A stretch of 64,000 nucleotides of DNA from Sulfitobacter sediminilitoris. Lineage in GTDB: Bacteria > Pseudomonadota > Alphaproteobacteria > Rhodobacterales > Rhodobacteraceae. Every line of letters begins with the position of its first letter. The stretch's first letter is position 1. The stretch lies in the NCBI RefSeq assembly GCF_010667575.1, contig NZ_JAABNT010000005.1:62001-126000 (forward strand), in the 5' to 3' direction. The notes beneath the pieces are model-generated. The model was not told where the DNA came from. It saw only the letters and a program-made list of their open reading frames with translations, and ran no database searches. Of the stretch, positions 1-9,254 are shown piece by piece. The translations under genes were made by a program, and so were the position numbers.

Positions 1-99
1 TTCCTGATCTGGAATGCCCTGAAGGACGCCGGTGTGGAAATCCCGTATCCACAGCGGGTGGTCGAGATCAAAGGCGGACTGCCGAAAGAAACGCCGTGA
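1..99 (+). CDS. MscS-type mechanosensitive channel, C-terminal fragment
   Basis: Only the last 32 codons and the TGA stop lie in the window; the 5' part is off the left edge. The residues include the stretch EIPYPQRVVEIKG, which resembles the conserved end of the cytoplasmic C-terminal domain of MscS-family small-conductance mechanosensitive channels, inner-membrane proteins that release solutes on hypo-osmotic shock. The stop overlaps the GTG start of the next gene (GTGA), so the two are probably co-transcribed. With so little sequence the subfamily cannot be told. Confidence 0.7.
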   Translation, partial: FLIWNALKDAGVEIPYPQRVVEIKGGLPKETP

Positions 100-1280
100 A
101 CCATGCCGTGGTAATCGGGGCCGGTCCGGCGGGGCTTATGGCCGCGGAGGTCATGGCGGCGGCCGGGCTAAAGGTGACCCTGTGCGAGGCCAAGCCTTCT
201 GTCGGGCGCAAGTTTCTGATGGCGGGAAAGTCCGGGTTGAACCTGACCAAGGACGAGGCGCTGGACCCTTTCACAGAGGCATTCGCAGAAGCAACCGGGC
301 CTTTGGCCTCAATCATCCGGGCTTTTGATAGTGATGCGGTGAAAGCCTGGGCGCAGGGACTGGAGCAAGAGGTCTTCACCGGCTCCACCGGCCGGGTGTT
401 TCCCGTGGCGATGAAAGCCTCGCCCTTGTTGCGCGCCTGGATGGGACGGCTTGCCGAGACCGGCGTGGAGGTGCACACGCGCTGGGCGTGGCAGGGATGG
501 CGCGACGGGGCGCTGATATTTAGTACACCTGAGGGTGAGCAAACGCTCGCTGCTGATGTGACCGTGTTGGCCCTGGGCGGCGCAAGCTGGTCACGATTGG
601 GGGCAACCGGGGAATGGGCGGATATCCTCAAACGGCAGGGTGTGGAGATTGCGCCATTTGCTGCAGCCAATGCGGGTGTTTCGGTCAAGTGGTCGAGCCA
701 TATGTCCAAACATTTCGGTGCTGCATTGAAAGGGGTGGCATGGCATGCTGGTCCCTATACATCGCGGGGCGAAGCCACGCTTTCGGCGCGGGGGCTCGAA
801 GGGGGCGGTATCTATTCCGTCTCGAGGGGCGTGCGCGAAGGCCATCCGCTGACACTTGACCTGTTCCCCGATCTGACGGTGCCCGATATTACTGCACGGC
901 TGAGCAAGCCGCGCGGCAAGGCCAGTCTGTCAAATCACCTCCGCAAAACGCTGAACCTGTCTCCGGCGCAGATCGCCCTGGTGCAGGAAATGGCACGTCC
1001 CTTGCCGGATGGTCTGCGAGCCACGGCCCGGCTGTTGAAAGCGTTGCCCATCAAGCACGCGGGCTTGCGACCCATGGATGAGGCCATCTCGACCGCGGGC
1101 GGCATTCCGTTCGATGCACTTGACGACACATTGATGCTGCGCGATTTGCCCGGCGTTTTTGCCGCCGGGGAAATGCTGGACTGGGAAGCGCCGACCGGTG
1201 GATACCTGATCAGCGCCTGCCTTGCGACAGGGCGCTGGGCGGGGCTTCATGCTGTCGAATGGCTGCGCAAGGCAGGGTAG
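96..1280 (+). CDS. TIGR03862 / HI0933-family FAD flavoprotein
   Basis: A 394-residue protein starting at a GTG that overlaps the previous stop. The N-terminus is a dinucleotide-binding Rossmann fold (VVIGAGPAGLMAA, residues 5-17) with an acidic residue after the second strand (LCEAKP), typical of FAD binding. The C-terminus carries the AAGEMLDWEAPTGGY block that marks the HI0933/YhiN/BaiN group of NAD(P)/FAD-dependent oxidoreductases. The substrate of this subfamily is not established; the protein should be soluble and cytoplasmic. It ends 8 bp before the convergent glutathione S-transferase gene. Confidence 0.88.
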   Translation: MNHAVVIGAGPAGLMAAEVMAAAGLKVTLCEAKPSVGRKFLMAGKSGLNLTKDEALDPFTEAFAEATGPLASIIRAFDSDAVKAWAQGLEQEVFTGSTGRVFPVAMKASPLLRAWMGRLAETGVEVHTRWAWQGWRDGALIFSTPEGEQTLAADVTVLALGGASWSRLGATGEWADILKRQGVEIAPFAAANAGVSVKWSSHMSKHFGAALKGVAWHAGPYTSRGEATLSARGLEGGGIYSVSRGVREGHPLTLDLFPDLTVPDITARLSKPRGKASLSNHLRKTLNLSPAQIALVQEMARPLPDGLRATARLLKALPIKHAGLRPMDEAISTAGGIPFDALDDTLMLRDLPGVFAAGEMLDWEAPTGGYLISACLATGRWAGLHAVEWLRKAG

Positions 1281-1288
1281 GCGCGGCC

Positions 1289-1882
1289 TTATCCCGGTTG
1301 CTTGGCCTGTGCGGCCTTGAACGCATCACGTTCGCGCATGGATTTCGCCCATTCGCCAAGGCGATCGTTCACACGGGGGAAGCCCGCGCCGATTGACCAG
1401 TTGATGCAGTGCACTGCCAGAATGTCAGCATGGGTCATGTGATCGCCCATCAGGAACGGACCTTCCAGCCGGTCTGCCAGAACGTCGGCTGAGCGGATGA
1501 ATTCAGCTTTCAACGCGTCCTTGATCGCGGGCACGCGGCTTTCCTCAGGCAGAACAAAGCTGTGTTTCGCGGCAGTCCACAGGATCGCGTCGAATTCGTC
1601 GATCAGCCAGAAGGTCATGGCATCTTGACGGGCGCGGGCAGGGGTGCCTGCGGGCGCGGTCAGCTTGCCGTGTTTGTCGCCAAGATACGTCATGATCGCG
1701 ACGCTGTCGGTAAGCACGTCCTCTCCGTCGATGAGCGCGGGAATTTTGCCCAATGCGTTGTACTTCTTGGCCTCGTCTGAACGGGGTCCAGCGTCGATTT
1801 GAATGTACTTCTCGCCCATTTCTTCAAGCATCCACATGACGCGGAAAGCGCGGGATTTGGTGGCTCCGATGACGGTGTACAT
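1289..1882 (-). CDS. Glutathione S-transferase family protein
   Basis: A 197-residue protein. The N-terminal thioredoxin-like domain (about residues 1-76) has the cis-Pro glutathione-binding segment GKIPALIDGEDVLTDS, and the rest is the all-helical GST C-terminal domain including the GPFLMGDHMTHADIL signature near residue 150. It probably conjugates or reduces small molecules with glutathione in the cytoplasm; the substrate is unknown. I chose the ATG giving MYTVIGATKS, since an upstream start would add 29 residues with no GST similarity that overlap holA. It is the last gene of the leftward leuS-lptE-holA run, 19 bp after holA. Confidence 0.88.
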   Translation of the reverse strand: MYTVIGATKSRAFRVMWMLEEMGEKYIQIDAGPRSDEAKKYNALGKIPALIDGEDVLTDSVAIMTYLGDKHGKLTAPAGTPARARQDAMTFWLIDEFDAILWTAAKHSFVLPEESRVPAIKDALKAEFIRSADVLADRLEGPFLMGDHMTHADILAVHCINWSIGAGFPRVNDRLGEWAKSMRERDAFKAAQAKQPG

Positions 1883-1901
1883 GGGCAGTCCTTTCAGTGG
1901 G

Positions 1902-2900
1902 TTATCTTTGAGCGCCCAGCATGGCGAGGCGAATGAAAGCGCGTTCAACAAGTGCCAGACTTGGGGCATTCTGCCCGGCTGAGCGCAAGGTAAGGTCGGT
2001 GTCGGTCAACACGCTGAGGGCAGTCTCCAGTTTGGCCGCGCCCCAGCTTTTGGCCTGTCGTGCCACCCGGTCGCGGTCGCGCACGCCGTAGATGGGCGCG
2101 CCGGGGCTGGCCGCAATCCGGTAGAGCGTGCGGAAATGGCGGATTGCCATAATGGTAAGTGTGACGGCGGTGACACCCTGAGCTTGCAGTTTGCTCATAA
2201 CGGGGCCGATGTCGCGCGCGCGGGCTTCGGCGACCACGTGCAATATGTCGTCGACATCCGCCTCAGTCGAGGTGGGGGCGCAGGCCATGATATCTTCTGT
2301 GCTCAGCCCGGTGTCATCATTCAGTTTGTAAAGCGACAGTTTTTCTACAGTCTGGCGAAAATCACCGGGATCAAGGACGCGGGCAAGATCGGTCAGGGCC
2401 GGCATTGCCTCGCCATCGGGGTGCAGCCCGGCATCGCTGAGCATGCGCTCGATCTCGGCCCGGTCGGGTGGGTTGTCATAGATGGCGGCCGCAAAGGCGC
2501 TTGGATGTGCTTCGAATGCCTTGCGCACTTTTGAGGTCTTCTTGAGATCACCGCCGGTGACGACGATCTGTGCATCGCCCGGCTGCCAGTCAGCCAATGC
2601 GTCGATCAGGATCTTCGCGACATTGTCGTTCGCGTCCTCGACGAAAGCTGCGCGCGGGCCGGGAAAGAAACCCACCGCCTTGATCGCGTCCAGCAACATC
2701 GCGGGATCGCGACGCAGGTCTGCCGCCGGAATGCGGGTAAGACGCATTTCTTCTTCGGCGTTCGGCCCAAGCAGTGCCTTGACGAACTCCTGCCGCTTCA
2801 ATGCGACACGCATTGCATCGCCCCCAAAAATCAACAGGCCGGCATTTTCCGGATCGGGGCGCGCGAAATAGGCGTTGGCATCGCGGGTGTTGAGTTTCAT
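1902..2900 (-). CDS. holA: DNA polymerase III subunit delta
   Basis: A 332-residue protein matching the delta subunit of the clamp loader, which opens the beta sliding clamp and loads it onto primed DNA. The layout fits HolA: an N-terminal degenerate AAA+ domain (residues about 15-140), a lid domain and a C-terminal collar domain with AKSWGAAKLETAL and LRSAGQNAPSLALVERAFIRLA. Its ATG overlaps the stop of lptE by 4 bases (ATGA type), indicating translational coupling. The leuS-lptE-holA order is common in Rhodobacterales and supports the call. Confidence 0.9.
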   Translation of the reverse strand: MKLNTRDANAYFARPDPENAGLLIFGGDAMRVALKRQEFVKALLGPNAEEEMRLTRIPAADLRRDPAMLLDAIKAVGFFPGPRAAFVEDANDNVAKILIDALADWQPGDAQIVVTGGDLKKTSKVRKAFEAHPSAFAAAIYDNPPDRAEIERMLSDAGLHPDGEAMPALTDLARVLDPGDFRQTVEKLSLYKLNDDTGLSTEDIMACAPTSTEADVDDILHVVAEARARDIGPVMSKLQAQGVTAVTLTIMAIRHFRTLYRIAASPGAPIYGVRDRDRVARQAKSWGAAKLETALSVLTDTDLTLRSAGQNAPSLALVERAFIRLAMLGAQR

Positions 2901-3379
2901 GTGCCTAGATCTGCCGCGTATAGGCGCGTGACGATCTGATCTGCGATCACGTTCATCAGACGCTTCTGCGCGTCCTGCTCTCCGGCAAGGGTTTCAACGG
3001 TTGTTCCGGTGGCGGAATATCCGACGAAGTTTTCAACTGTACCAGAGGTTACCACCTGACCACTATCAAGGCTGCGCAGACTGAATTGAACAACCCCGAT
3101 CAGGTTGAACCGCCCGGTATCGCCTTCGCGGTCAATGGCAAGACGCGCTTCGGATGTGTTGATGATCATTGAAAGCGCAAAGGCCGGATCGCTGCTGCGG
3201 CCCAGCCGCTCTTCCAGTTCCCGCACCAAAAGGTAGCTGTCCTGTGAGCCGGGCGGATCCACAAGCACGCGGTTTTGCAGGGTCTGGCCGTTTCCGCCCG
3301 GACCGTAGATCGGTGTGAACCCGCAAGCGGCAAGCGCCAGCGGGGCCAAAAGCACAAATCTGCGGTCAGGCAACAACAT
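2897..3379 (-). CDS. lptE: LPS-assembly lipoprotein LptE
   Basis: A 160-residue outer-membrane lipoprotein. The N-terminus has a signal peptide ending in a lipobox (LALAAC, Cys19), followed by GFTPIYGP, the hallmark start of alphaproteobacterial LptE proteins. In the family it plugs the LptD beta-barrel that inserts lipopolysaccharide into the outer leaflet. The gene overlaps the 3' end of leuS by 14 bases and the start of holA by 4, so the three are almost certainly translated from one transcript. Confidence 0.9.
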   Translation of the reverse strand: MLLPDRRFVLLAPLALAACGFTPIYGPGGNGQTLQNRVLVDPPGSQDSYLLVRELEERLGRSSDPAFALSMIINTSEARLAIDREGDTGRFNLIGVVQFSLRSLDSGQVVTSGTVENFVGYSATGTTVETLAGEQDAQKRLMNVIADQIVTRLYAADLGT

Positions 3380-5912
3380 TCACGATCCGTCCGGGGACAA
3401 CGATGACTTTCTTTGGTGCGGCCCCATCAAGGGTCCGGATGACAGCTTCGTGGGCGAGGGCGATTTTTTCAACCTCTTCCTTGGCCATATCGGCGGGCAC
3501 GTTGATTTCTGCACGCCGCTTGCCATTGACCTGGATCGGCATGGTGATCGTGTCGTCAACCAGCATCGCTTCGTCCGCCTTTGGCCAAGGCGCGTTGACG
3601 ATCAGACCGTCGCCGCCCTGATGGGCCCAGACATCCTCGGCCAGGTGAGGGGTCATCGGGGACATGAGCTGCGCGAGGGTCATGATCGCCTCGCGCTGTG
3701 CCGCGTACCCGGCCTTGGATTTCTGCAAGGTCGCGGTGAAAGCATAGAGCTTTGCGATGGCCGCGTTGAACCCGAAGGATTCGATTCCCATGGTCACATC
3801 ATGGATCGTCTTGTGCATGGCACGGAGCAGATCGTCATCGCCTTCGCCTTTTGCATCCTTGTCCATCTGTCCGATCTTGTCGCACAGGTTCCAGACACGA
3901 GTGAGGTGTTTGAAGGCGGCTTCGGCACCTGAGGCCGTCCACTCCACGTCCCGTTCCGGGGGCGAATCGCTCAGCACGAACCAGCGGGCGGTGTCGGCGC
4001 CGTAGTTCGAGATGATGTTCAGCGGGTCGACCACGTTTTTCTTGGATTTCGACATCTTGGCCGAAGGGATGATCTCGACCTCGGTGCCATCGGCCAGTTT
4101 GCCGTCGGTCACGTCCTCGGGCAGATGATAGACGGGTCGCCCGTTTTCATCGCGTGTGAGGTAGATCTCATGCGTCACCATGCCTTGGGTAAACAGGGCA
4201 TCAAAAGGTTCAATCGCGGATTCCGGCAAGTGCCCCGTGATGTGCATCGCACGGGCAAAGAAGCGCGAGTAAAGCAGGTGGAGAATCGCGTGTTCGATGC
4301 CGCCGATATACTGATCGACATTCATCCAGTATTGCGCGTCTTCCATGTTTGTCGGTGTCTCGGCGCGCGGGGCGGTGAAGCGGGCAAAGTACCACGACGA
4401 ATCGACGAATGTGTCCATCGTGTCGGTCTCGCGCTTGGCCGGTGCGCCGCAGGCGGGGCAGGTGCAATCGCGCCACGTGGGGTGACGGTCCAGCGGGTTG
4501 CCGGGCGTGCTGAAATCCACATCATAGGGCAGTTCGATAGGCAGGTTCTCTTTCTTTTCGGGCACCACGCCGCAGGCGTCGCAATGCACGACGGGAATCG
4601 GGCAACCCCAGTAGCGCTGGCGGGACAGACCCCAGTCGCGCAGGCGGAATTTCGTCACGCCCTGACCAACGCCATTCTGCTCGCAGAAGTCGATGGCGGC
4701 GTCGATGGCTTCTTCGCCGGTTTGCCACTGCTCTCCAGCAAAGCCCCGGTTGTAGAAGACCTTGTCGGTCTTGGGCGGGACGTAAGCCTCATCAAGCTCT
4801 TCGGCGCTTTCCTCGGACGGGAGGAAAGTCGAAATGATAGGCAGGCCGTATTTCGTGGCGAATTCAAAGTCACGCTCGTCATGGGCGGGGCAGCCAAAGA
4901 TCGCACCGGTGCCGTAATCCATGAGGATGAAATTCGCGATATAGACCGGCATTTCATGCGCGGTATCAAAGGGATGGCGCACACGGATGCCGGTATCAAA
5001 GCCAAGCTTCTCAGCGGTTTCGATAGCTTCTTCGGTGGTGCCGCCGGTGCGGCACTGGGCGCAGAAGGCTGCGACGTCTTCATTCTCGCGCTCCAGCACC
5101 TTGGCAAGCGGGTGGTCCGGCGAGATGCCGACAAATGACGCGCCCATCAGCGTGTCGGGGCGGGTTGTGTACACTTCAATTCGGTCATGGCCATCGGGCG
5201 CATCAACGGTTGAGAACGCGAATTGAAGCCCGCGCGATTTGCCGATCCAGTTGGCCTGCATCAGCTTGACCTTGGCGGGCCAGTTATCAAGCGTATCCAG
5301 CGCCGAGAGCAATTCTTCGGAATGTTCGGAAATCTTGAAGAACCACTGCGTCAGCTCGCGCCGTTCCACCAAGGCACCGGAACGCCAGCCACGGCCGTTT
5401 TCGACCTGTTCGTTGGCAAGAACGGTCATATCGACCGGATCCCAGTTTACGATGGCGTTCTTGCGGTAGACCAGATCAGATTCAAGGAAATCGAGGAAAA
5501 GCGCCTGCTGCTGGCCGTAGTATTCCGGGTCGCAGGTGGCAAATTCGCGGGACCAGTCAATGGACAGACCCAGCGGCTTCATCTGGCCGCGCATGTCGTC
5601 GATGTTGCCGTAGGTCCAGTCCTTGGGGTGGCCTCCGATGGCCATCGCGGCGTTTTCGGCGGGCATGCCGAAGGCGTCCCAGCCCATCGGGTGCAGCACG
5701 TTGTGGCCCGTCGCAATCTTGTAGCGCGCGATCACGTCACCCATCGTGTAGTTGCGCACATGACCCATATGGATGCGCCCGGACGGATAGGGAAACATCT
5801 CAAGCACGTAGTACTTTGGCTTGGACGCATCGCGCACGGCCTTGAAGGTTTCGTTCTCTTCCCAGGCTTGCTGCCAACGGGCTTCAATTTCAGCAGGGAT
5901 ATATCGGGACAT
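3366..5912 (-). CDS. leuS: Leucyl-tRNA synthetase
   Basis: An 848-residue class I aminoacyl-tRNA synthetase charging tRNA-Leu in the cytoplasm. The HIGH-type signature is [13 protein letters not shown] at residues about 43-55 and the KMSKS loop is [13 protein letters not shown] near residue 613. Between them lie the CP1 editing domain ([14 protein letters not shown], about residue 250) and the zinc-ribbon-like segment with paired cysteines (HCDACG, CTCPACG). Length is normal for bacterial LeuRS. It lies in a leftward run downstream of the DUF3576 lipoprotein, with an 84-bp gap. Confidence 0.97.
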   Translation of the reverse strand: MSRYIPAEIEARWQQAWEENETFKAVRDASKPKYYVLEMFPYPSGRIHMGHVRNYTMGDVIARYKIATGHNVLHPMGWDAFGMPAENAAMAIGGHPKDWTYGNIDDMRGQMKPLGLSIDWSREFATCDPEYYGQQQALFLDFLESDLVYRKNAIVNWDPVDMTVLANEQVENGRGWRSGALVERRELTQWFFKISEHSEELLSALDTLDNWPAKVKLMQANWIGKSRGLQFAFSTVDAPDGHDRIEVYTTRPDTLMGASFVGISPDHPLAKVLERENEDVAAFCAQCRTGGTTEEAIETAEKLGFDTGIRVRHPFDTAHEMPVYIANFILMDYGTGAIFGCPAHDERDFEFATKYGLPIISTFLPSEESAEELDEAYVPPKTDKVFYNRGFAGEQWQTGEEAIDAAIDFCEQNGVGQGVTKFRLRDWGLSRQRYWGCPIPVVHCDACGVVPEKKENLPIELPYDVDFSTPGNPLDRHPTWRDCTCPACGAPAKRETDTMDTFVDSSWYFARFTAPRAETPTNMEDAQYWMNVDQYIGGIEHAILHLLYSRFFARAMHITGHLPESAIEPFDALFTQGMVTHEIYLTRDENGRPVYHLPEDVTDGKLADGTEVEIIPSAKMSKSKKNVVDPLNIISNYGADTARWFVLSDSPPERDVEWTASGAEAAFKHLTRVWNLCDKIGQMDKDAKGEGDDDLLRAMHKTIHDVTMGIESFGFNAAIAKLYAFTATLQKSKAGYAAQREAIMTLAQLMSPMTPHLAEDVWAHQGGDGLIVNAPWPKADEAMLVDDTITMPIQVNGKRRAEINVPADMAKEEVEKIALAHEAVIRTLDGAAPKKVIVVPGRIVNVVA

Positions 5913-5996
5913 TACGGTAGGACCTTTGAGAATTGAAAACGCCGGGCTGTTGCCTCGACAGGGCCCGGCGCGAAAGTAGTATAAGAGTGTTCGGGC

Positions 5997-6497
5997 TCAG
6001 AGACGGTTATCGGCAATGCGCAGTTCGCGGGCGCGGCTGAGAATTGCATCCTCAACCGCACGGGCAGTGGCCCTGTTGACGGCCCGTCCGCCACGCGTTT
6101 GCAACGCCACATTCAAAGACCGCGCATCAAGAGCAGGATCATCGATCAGGACAGTCGCACGGTAGGACCGCCCGCCACCGGGAGGGGTGCCATACCCAGT
6201 TACGATCACTCCGGTGAAGGGATCGACCGACTGCACAGGCAGAAAGTTCAGCACCTCAAGAGAGGCAGACCACAAATACTTGTTTACAGAGACCGAGCGT
6301 TCCGCGCTCTTGCGGTTAAAGATCGACCAGATCGTGTTGTTCGGATCTGTCTCAATGTTGCTTGGGTTGTTTGCATTTGTATATGTGTCAGGGCGCGCGG
6401 TGGCCTCGCTGCCCAGATTGCGCAGGGTGCCGCAGGCGCTCAGCATGCCCAAAAGCATGACAGCGATTCCGATTCTGCAGAGGGTGTTACGGACCAT
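5997..6497 (-). CDS. DUF3576 family lipoprotein
   Basis: A 166-residue putative lipoprotein. The start chosen gives MVRNTLCRIG followed by a hydrophobic segment and a lipobox (GMLSAC), so the mature protein would begin at the Cys and sit in the periplasm or outer membrane. The rest resembles DUF3576 proteins (NNTIWSIFN, LWSASLEVLNFLP, VIVTGYGTPPGG), a family of unknown function usually found just upstream of leuS in alphaproteobacteria, as here. An in-frame upstream ATG at 6596 would hide the signal peptide and is rejected. Confidence 0.85.
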   Translation of the reverse strand: MVRNTLCRIGIAVMLLGMLSACGTLRNLGSEATARPDTYTNANNPSNIETDPNNTIWSIFNRKSAERSVSVNKYLWSASLEVLNFLPVQSVDPFTGVIVTGYGTPPGGGRSYRATVLIDDPALDARSLNVALQTRGGRAVNRATARAVEDAILSRARELRIADNRL

Positions 6498-6787
6498 TAC
6501 AGCGTTCCTTTGCCTGTTTAGGCAATGGTCTATCCAAGCGGCGCTGCGTGGGCAAGGCATATGTATTAAGGCGATTCTGGGATCAATCCGGCGCAACCGG
6601 CCCTATTCTCCCCCGTCATGCGACGACCCTGTGTTAAAACTGTGGCAAAGCTGCACCATTGGGCCGAGCAATGGTGAGATGCGATTTGTGCTTCTTGCCA
6701 ACCAATGGGCATTGGATGCAAACACCCTCATGTACCCTTTCCGGATTCCCCGGTCTGGGCATGTGAATTCAAACCGAGGGAAAACTC
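6498..6787. other. Divergent intergenic region before the porin
   Basis: This 290-bp stretch separates the leftward DUF3576 gene from the rightward porin gene and must carry both promoters. It is more AT-rich near 6620-6740 than its surroundings. A TTGGAT hexamer near 6712 lies about 15 bp before TACCCT near 6733, only a weak sigma-70-like pair. I see no ORF with recognisable content and no clear operator. Confidence 0.4.
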
Positions 6788-7687
6788 ATGAAAAAAGTTC
6801 TCTTCGCTACAACGGCTCTGGTTGCGACCGCCGGCGTTGCAGCAGCAGACGTTACCTTTGGCGGCTATGGTCGCTTTGGTGTAATCCACGTAACTAACCC
6901 GACTGGCACGAACGAAACAAATGTGACGTCTCGTTTCCGTCTTCAGATCGATGCGACAGCAGAATCTGACGCGGGCGTGACATTCGGTGCACGTGTTCGC
7001 CTCGAAGGCGAAGAGCGTGATGAAACTAATGGCAACCGTCCGAGTTTCAACGGTGTGCGCTACTTCGCACGTTCCGGTGGCCTGGAAGTCGGTGTTGGTA
7101 ACATCTTTGGCGCGCTGGAATTCATGCCTGGCATGTACCCAATCGATCTGGGTCTGACCGGTCATAACTACGACTACACCGCGTACAACTTCGGCGGCGA
7201 CGCGTACTCCTCCGGCGGTCTGGGTTCTGCCGGCTCCAACGGCGTTGAACTTCTGTACTCCGCAGGCGACTTCTCCGTACACGTTTCTGCTTCGGAAACA
7301 CAAAATGCCGACCGTATTGCAGCGCACATTGCTTACACTTGGAACGGCTGGACATTCGCTCTGGGTGGCCAGGATTCCGACCTCGCAACAGACACCGAGC
7401 TGGCGGCATCCGTTGGCGGTTCCTTCGGTCCGGTTGACGTAACGCTGGCCTTTGCTGACAACGGCACAAAAGGTGATCACATCGTTCTGGCCGGTCGTGT
7501 TGATGTTGGCGCAGCGACAAACGTCGAAGCCTACGTTGCAGATGCTGATCAGTGGGCTGACACAAGCTTCGGTATCGACTTCAATCACGACCTCGGCGGC
7601 GGTACCTCCCTGCGTGGTGGTGTTTCCACAGGCGGTAGCCTCGGCGACGAGTCAGCTGTCGACTTCGGTGTGCGTTTCAACTTCTAA
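6788..7687 (+). CDS. Outer-membrane porin (Rhodobacteraceae type)
   Basis: A 299-residue beta-barrel porin. A signal peptide (KKVLFATTALVATAGVAAA, cleavage before DVTFGG) is followed by alternating strands rich in Gly, Tyr, Asn and Asp, such as GGYGRFGV and RFRLQIDATAES, and the chain ends in Phe (VRFNF), the outer-membrane insertion signal. It should form a general diffusion pore. The start follows a clear purine-rich ribosome site (GAGGG, 7-8 bases upstream). The gene stands alone, with a strong terminator 23 bp after its stop, as expected for an abundant monocistronic porin. Confidence 0.93.
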   Translation: MKKVLFATTALVATAGVAAADVTFGGYGRFGVIHVTNPTGTNETNVTSRFRLQIDATAESDAGVTFGARVRLEGEERDETNGNRPSFNGVRYFARSGGLEVGVGNIFGALEFMPGMYPIDLGLTGHNYDYTAYNFGGDAYSSGGLGSAGSNGVELLYSAGDFSVHVSASETQNADRIAAHIAYTWNGWTFALGGQDSDLATDTELAASVGGSFGPVDVTLAFADNGTKGDHIVLAGRVDVGAATNVEAYVADADQWADTSFGIDFNHDLGGGTSLRGGVSTGGSLGDESAVDFGVRFNF

Positions 7688-7710
7688 GTTGAACGTCACT
7701 TCGGTGATTT

Positions 7711-7743
7711 GGGGCGGGCCTTTGGCCTGCCCCTTTTCTTTTG
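7711..7743 (+). terminator. Rho-independent terminator after the porin
   Basis: Arms GGGGCGGGCC (7711-7720) and GGCCTGCCCC (7724-7733) form a 10-bp stem with one G-U pair and a TTT loop, followed by a T-rich run (TTTTCTTTTG). It lies 23 bp after the porin stop. Confidence 0.9.
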
Positions 7744-7787
7744 TGCAGGCCTGTTGTTATTTGCGCCTCTGAACCGGAGGAACCAAG

Positions 7788-8441
7788 ATGAGCCTGCAAG
7801 AGATCAAAGACCGCATTGCACAAGCTGAGAAAGACGCTGGTCGCGCTGCCGGGTCGGTACATCTGATCGCGGTCAGCAAAGTACAGCCCAATGAACGTGT
7901 GCAGGCCGTGCTGGAACAAGGCCACCGCTGTTTCGGCGAGAATAAGGTGCAGGAGGCTGCAGGCAAATGGCCTGCGTTCAAGGAAATTTTCCCGGGCATC
8001 GACCTACATCTGATTGGCCCGCTTCAGTCTAACAAGACACGGCAGGCCATGGACCTTTTCGACGCCATCCATTCGGTCGACCGCCCCAAGCTGGCCAAGG
8101 CCATCGCGCGTATAGCGCAGGAAGAAGGCAATTGTCCGGATCTCTTCGTACAGGTGAATTCCGGCGAGGAGGAGCAAAAAGCCGGGGTTTTGCCCGCTGA
8201 TGCAGATGCGTTCATCGCGGATTGTCTATCGATGGACCTGCCCGTGAAAGGGTTGATGTGCATTCCGCCAGTGGACGAGGAGCCGAGCCTGCATTTCGCG
8301 CTGCTGGCCAAGATCGCCGCGCGCAATGGTCTGACGGGCCTTTCCATGGGAATGAGCAGCGATTTTGAGCGCGCCATTGCCTTGGGCGCCACGCACGTGC
8401 GCGTCGGATCGGCAATCTTTGGCGCGCGTGTCGCGGGTTGA
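7788..8441 (+). CDS. yggS: YggS/PROSC family pyridoxal-phosphate homeostasis protein
   Basis: A 217-residue single-domain alanine-racemase-like barrel. The PLP-binding lysine is in LIAVSKVQP near residue 30, and other family blocks are visible: GENKVQEAAGK, LHLIGPLQSNK and GLSMGMSSDFERAI. The family is thought to buffer free PLP and influence amino-acid and keto-acid balance rather than act as a racemase. It is cytoplasmic. The gene follows the porin terminator and has a GGAGGA ribosome site just upstream of its ATG, so it is probably transcribed on its own. Confidence 0.93.
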   Translation: MSLQEIKDRIAQAEKDAGRAAGSVHLIAVSKVQPNERVQAVLEQGHRCFGENKVQEAAGKWPAFKEIFPGIDLHLIGPLQSNKTRQAMDLFDAIHSVDRPKLAKAIARIAQEEGNCPDLFVQVNSGEEEQKAGVLPADADAFIADCLSMDLPVKGLMCIPPVDEEPSLHFALLAKIAARNGLTGLSMGMSSDFERAIALGATHVRVGSAIFGARVAG

Positions 8442-8747
8442 TCCAGAGGAGCGGCTTCGCCGCACTGCATTATTGATTGGCTCTTGTGCGCTGACGTAGT
8501 TTTACGTCCGGGCTGGTGATGCGTTCTGGGGTTGCGAGGCTTCTGGCTCACCATCCCAGAGGGTCTGGTGCCACCATCGCTTGATCCCGTCCATGTCAGA
8601 CCGCCACCCGCTTCCCAAGAAGAATAGCGGTATCCCGCAAGCGGGTCCCTCCGCGATTCGTCTTGGCAACCGGCTGTCGCCCTGCCCTGACATGCTCAAG
8701 CGACGGCGGCTCCAGCCCAGAGAAAGGGTGACGGGGCAGTCCAGTGC
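8442..8747. other. Intergenic region with long imperfect palindrome
   Basis: This 306-bp stretch lies between two convergent genes and has no recognisable gene. It is unusually structured. A long imperfect dyad spans 8602-8679. A further 6-bp pairing (GGTCTG 8562-8567 with CAGACC 8597-8602) lies just outside it. A 65-codon reading frame from a TTG on the minus strand (8699 to 8502; residues such as GIKRWWHQTLWDG) crosses the palindrome. It has no ribosome site that convinces me, so I do not call it a gene. Confidence 0.45.
8602..8679. repeat. 78-nt imperfect inverted repeat (REP-like or RNA hairpin)
   Basis: The core arms are CCAAGAAGAATAGCGG (8615-8630) and CCGCGATTCGTCTTGG (8651-8666), pairing at 14 of 16 positions. 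The pairing continues outward with scattered mismatches to 8602/8679. A perfect CCCGC-AA-GCGGG hairpin (8634-8645) sits at the apex. There is no T tract, so it is not a simple terminator. The mismatches are A with G rather than G-U wobble, which favours a DNA palindrome of the REP type, but a structured RNA is possible. Confidence 0.5.
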
Positions 8748-9254
8748 TCAGGGGATGACCAAGCGGGTACGGTGTCGGATGCGTGGGGCGATGTGGTGCA
8801 GGCTTTGCCTTGAGAGGGCGATGCAGCCTTCGGTGGGATAACCCGGTCGACGCCATTGGTGGATGAAAATTGCCGACCCGCGTCCGGGCACGGCATAGGG
8901 CCAATTCCAGTCTGTCAGCAGGATCAGATCGTAAAGCGGGTCACTGCGGCGCAATTTTTCATGACTGTGGGGATAAGGCGCACGGACCATCATGTTGTAA
9001 TCTTCGTCGCCGGGACCATCAGACCAAAGATCGCCGGGGTGGATGGGGACGGCCCAGTCTGCCGGCCGCGCCATGCGGTCGGGGCGGTAGAGCATGCCCA
9101 CGATCCTGTGAGCCCCCCGTGGTGTTGCACCATCCCCTTCGCGTTTGCGGCTGGTGAGTCCGCCCTTTCCGATGGTGCAGGGATAGGTACGACCCAAAAA
9201 CCGCAGGCCCTTCGGGCTTAGGACCATATCCCATGGCGATGCTGTACGGTTCAC
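8748..9254 (-). CDS. L,D-transpeptidase catalytic-domain protein (YkuD)
   Basis: A 168-residue protein that is essentially one YkuD domain. The active-site block is [19 protein letters not shown] with His132 and Cys144 as the likely catalytic pair. Such enzymes make 3-3 peptidoglycan cross-links or attach proteins or D-amino acids. No signal peptide is visible from the GTG start that overlaps the ribA stop (GTGA), which is odd for a periplasmic enzyme; an in-frame ATG at 9227 would also lack one. Export may be non-classical, or the real N-terminus may differ. It is translationally coupled to ribA. Confidence 0.85.
   Translation of the reverse strand: MNRTASPWDMVLSPKGLRFLGRTYPCTIGKGGLTSRKREGDGATPRGAHRIVGMLYRPDRMARPADWAVPIHPGDLWSDGPGDEDYNMMVRAPYPHSHEKLRRSDPLYDLILLTDWNWPYAVPGRGSAIFIHQWRRPGYPTEGCIALSRQSLHHIAPRIRHRTRLVIP

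Noticed and set aside
4125-5138. A 337-residue plus-strand frame inside leuS
   Set aside because: Antisense shadow of leuS with no family-like content.
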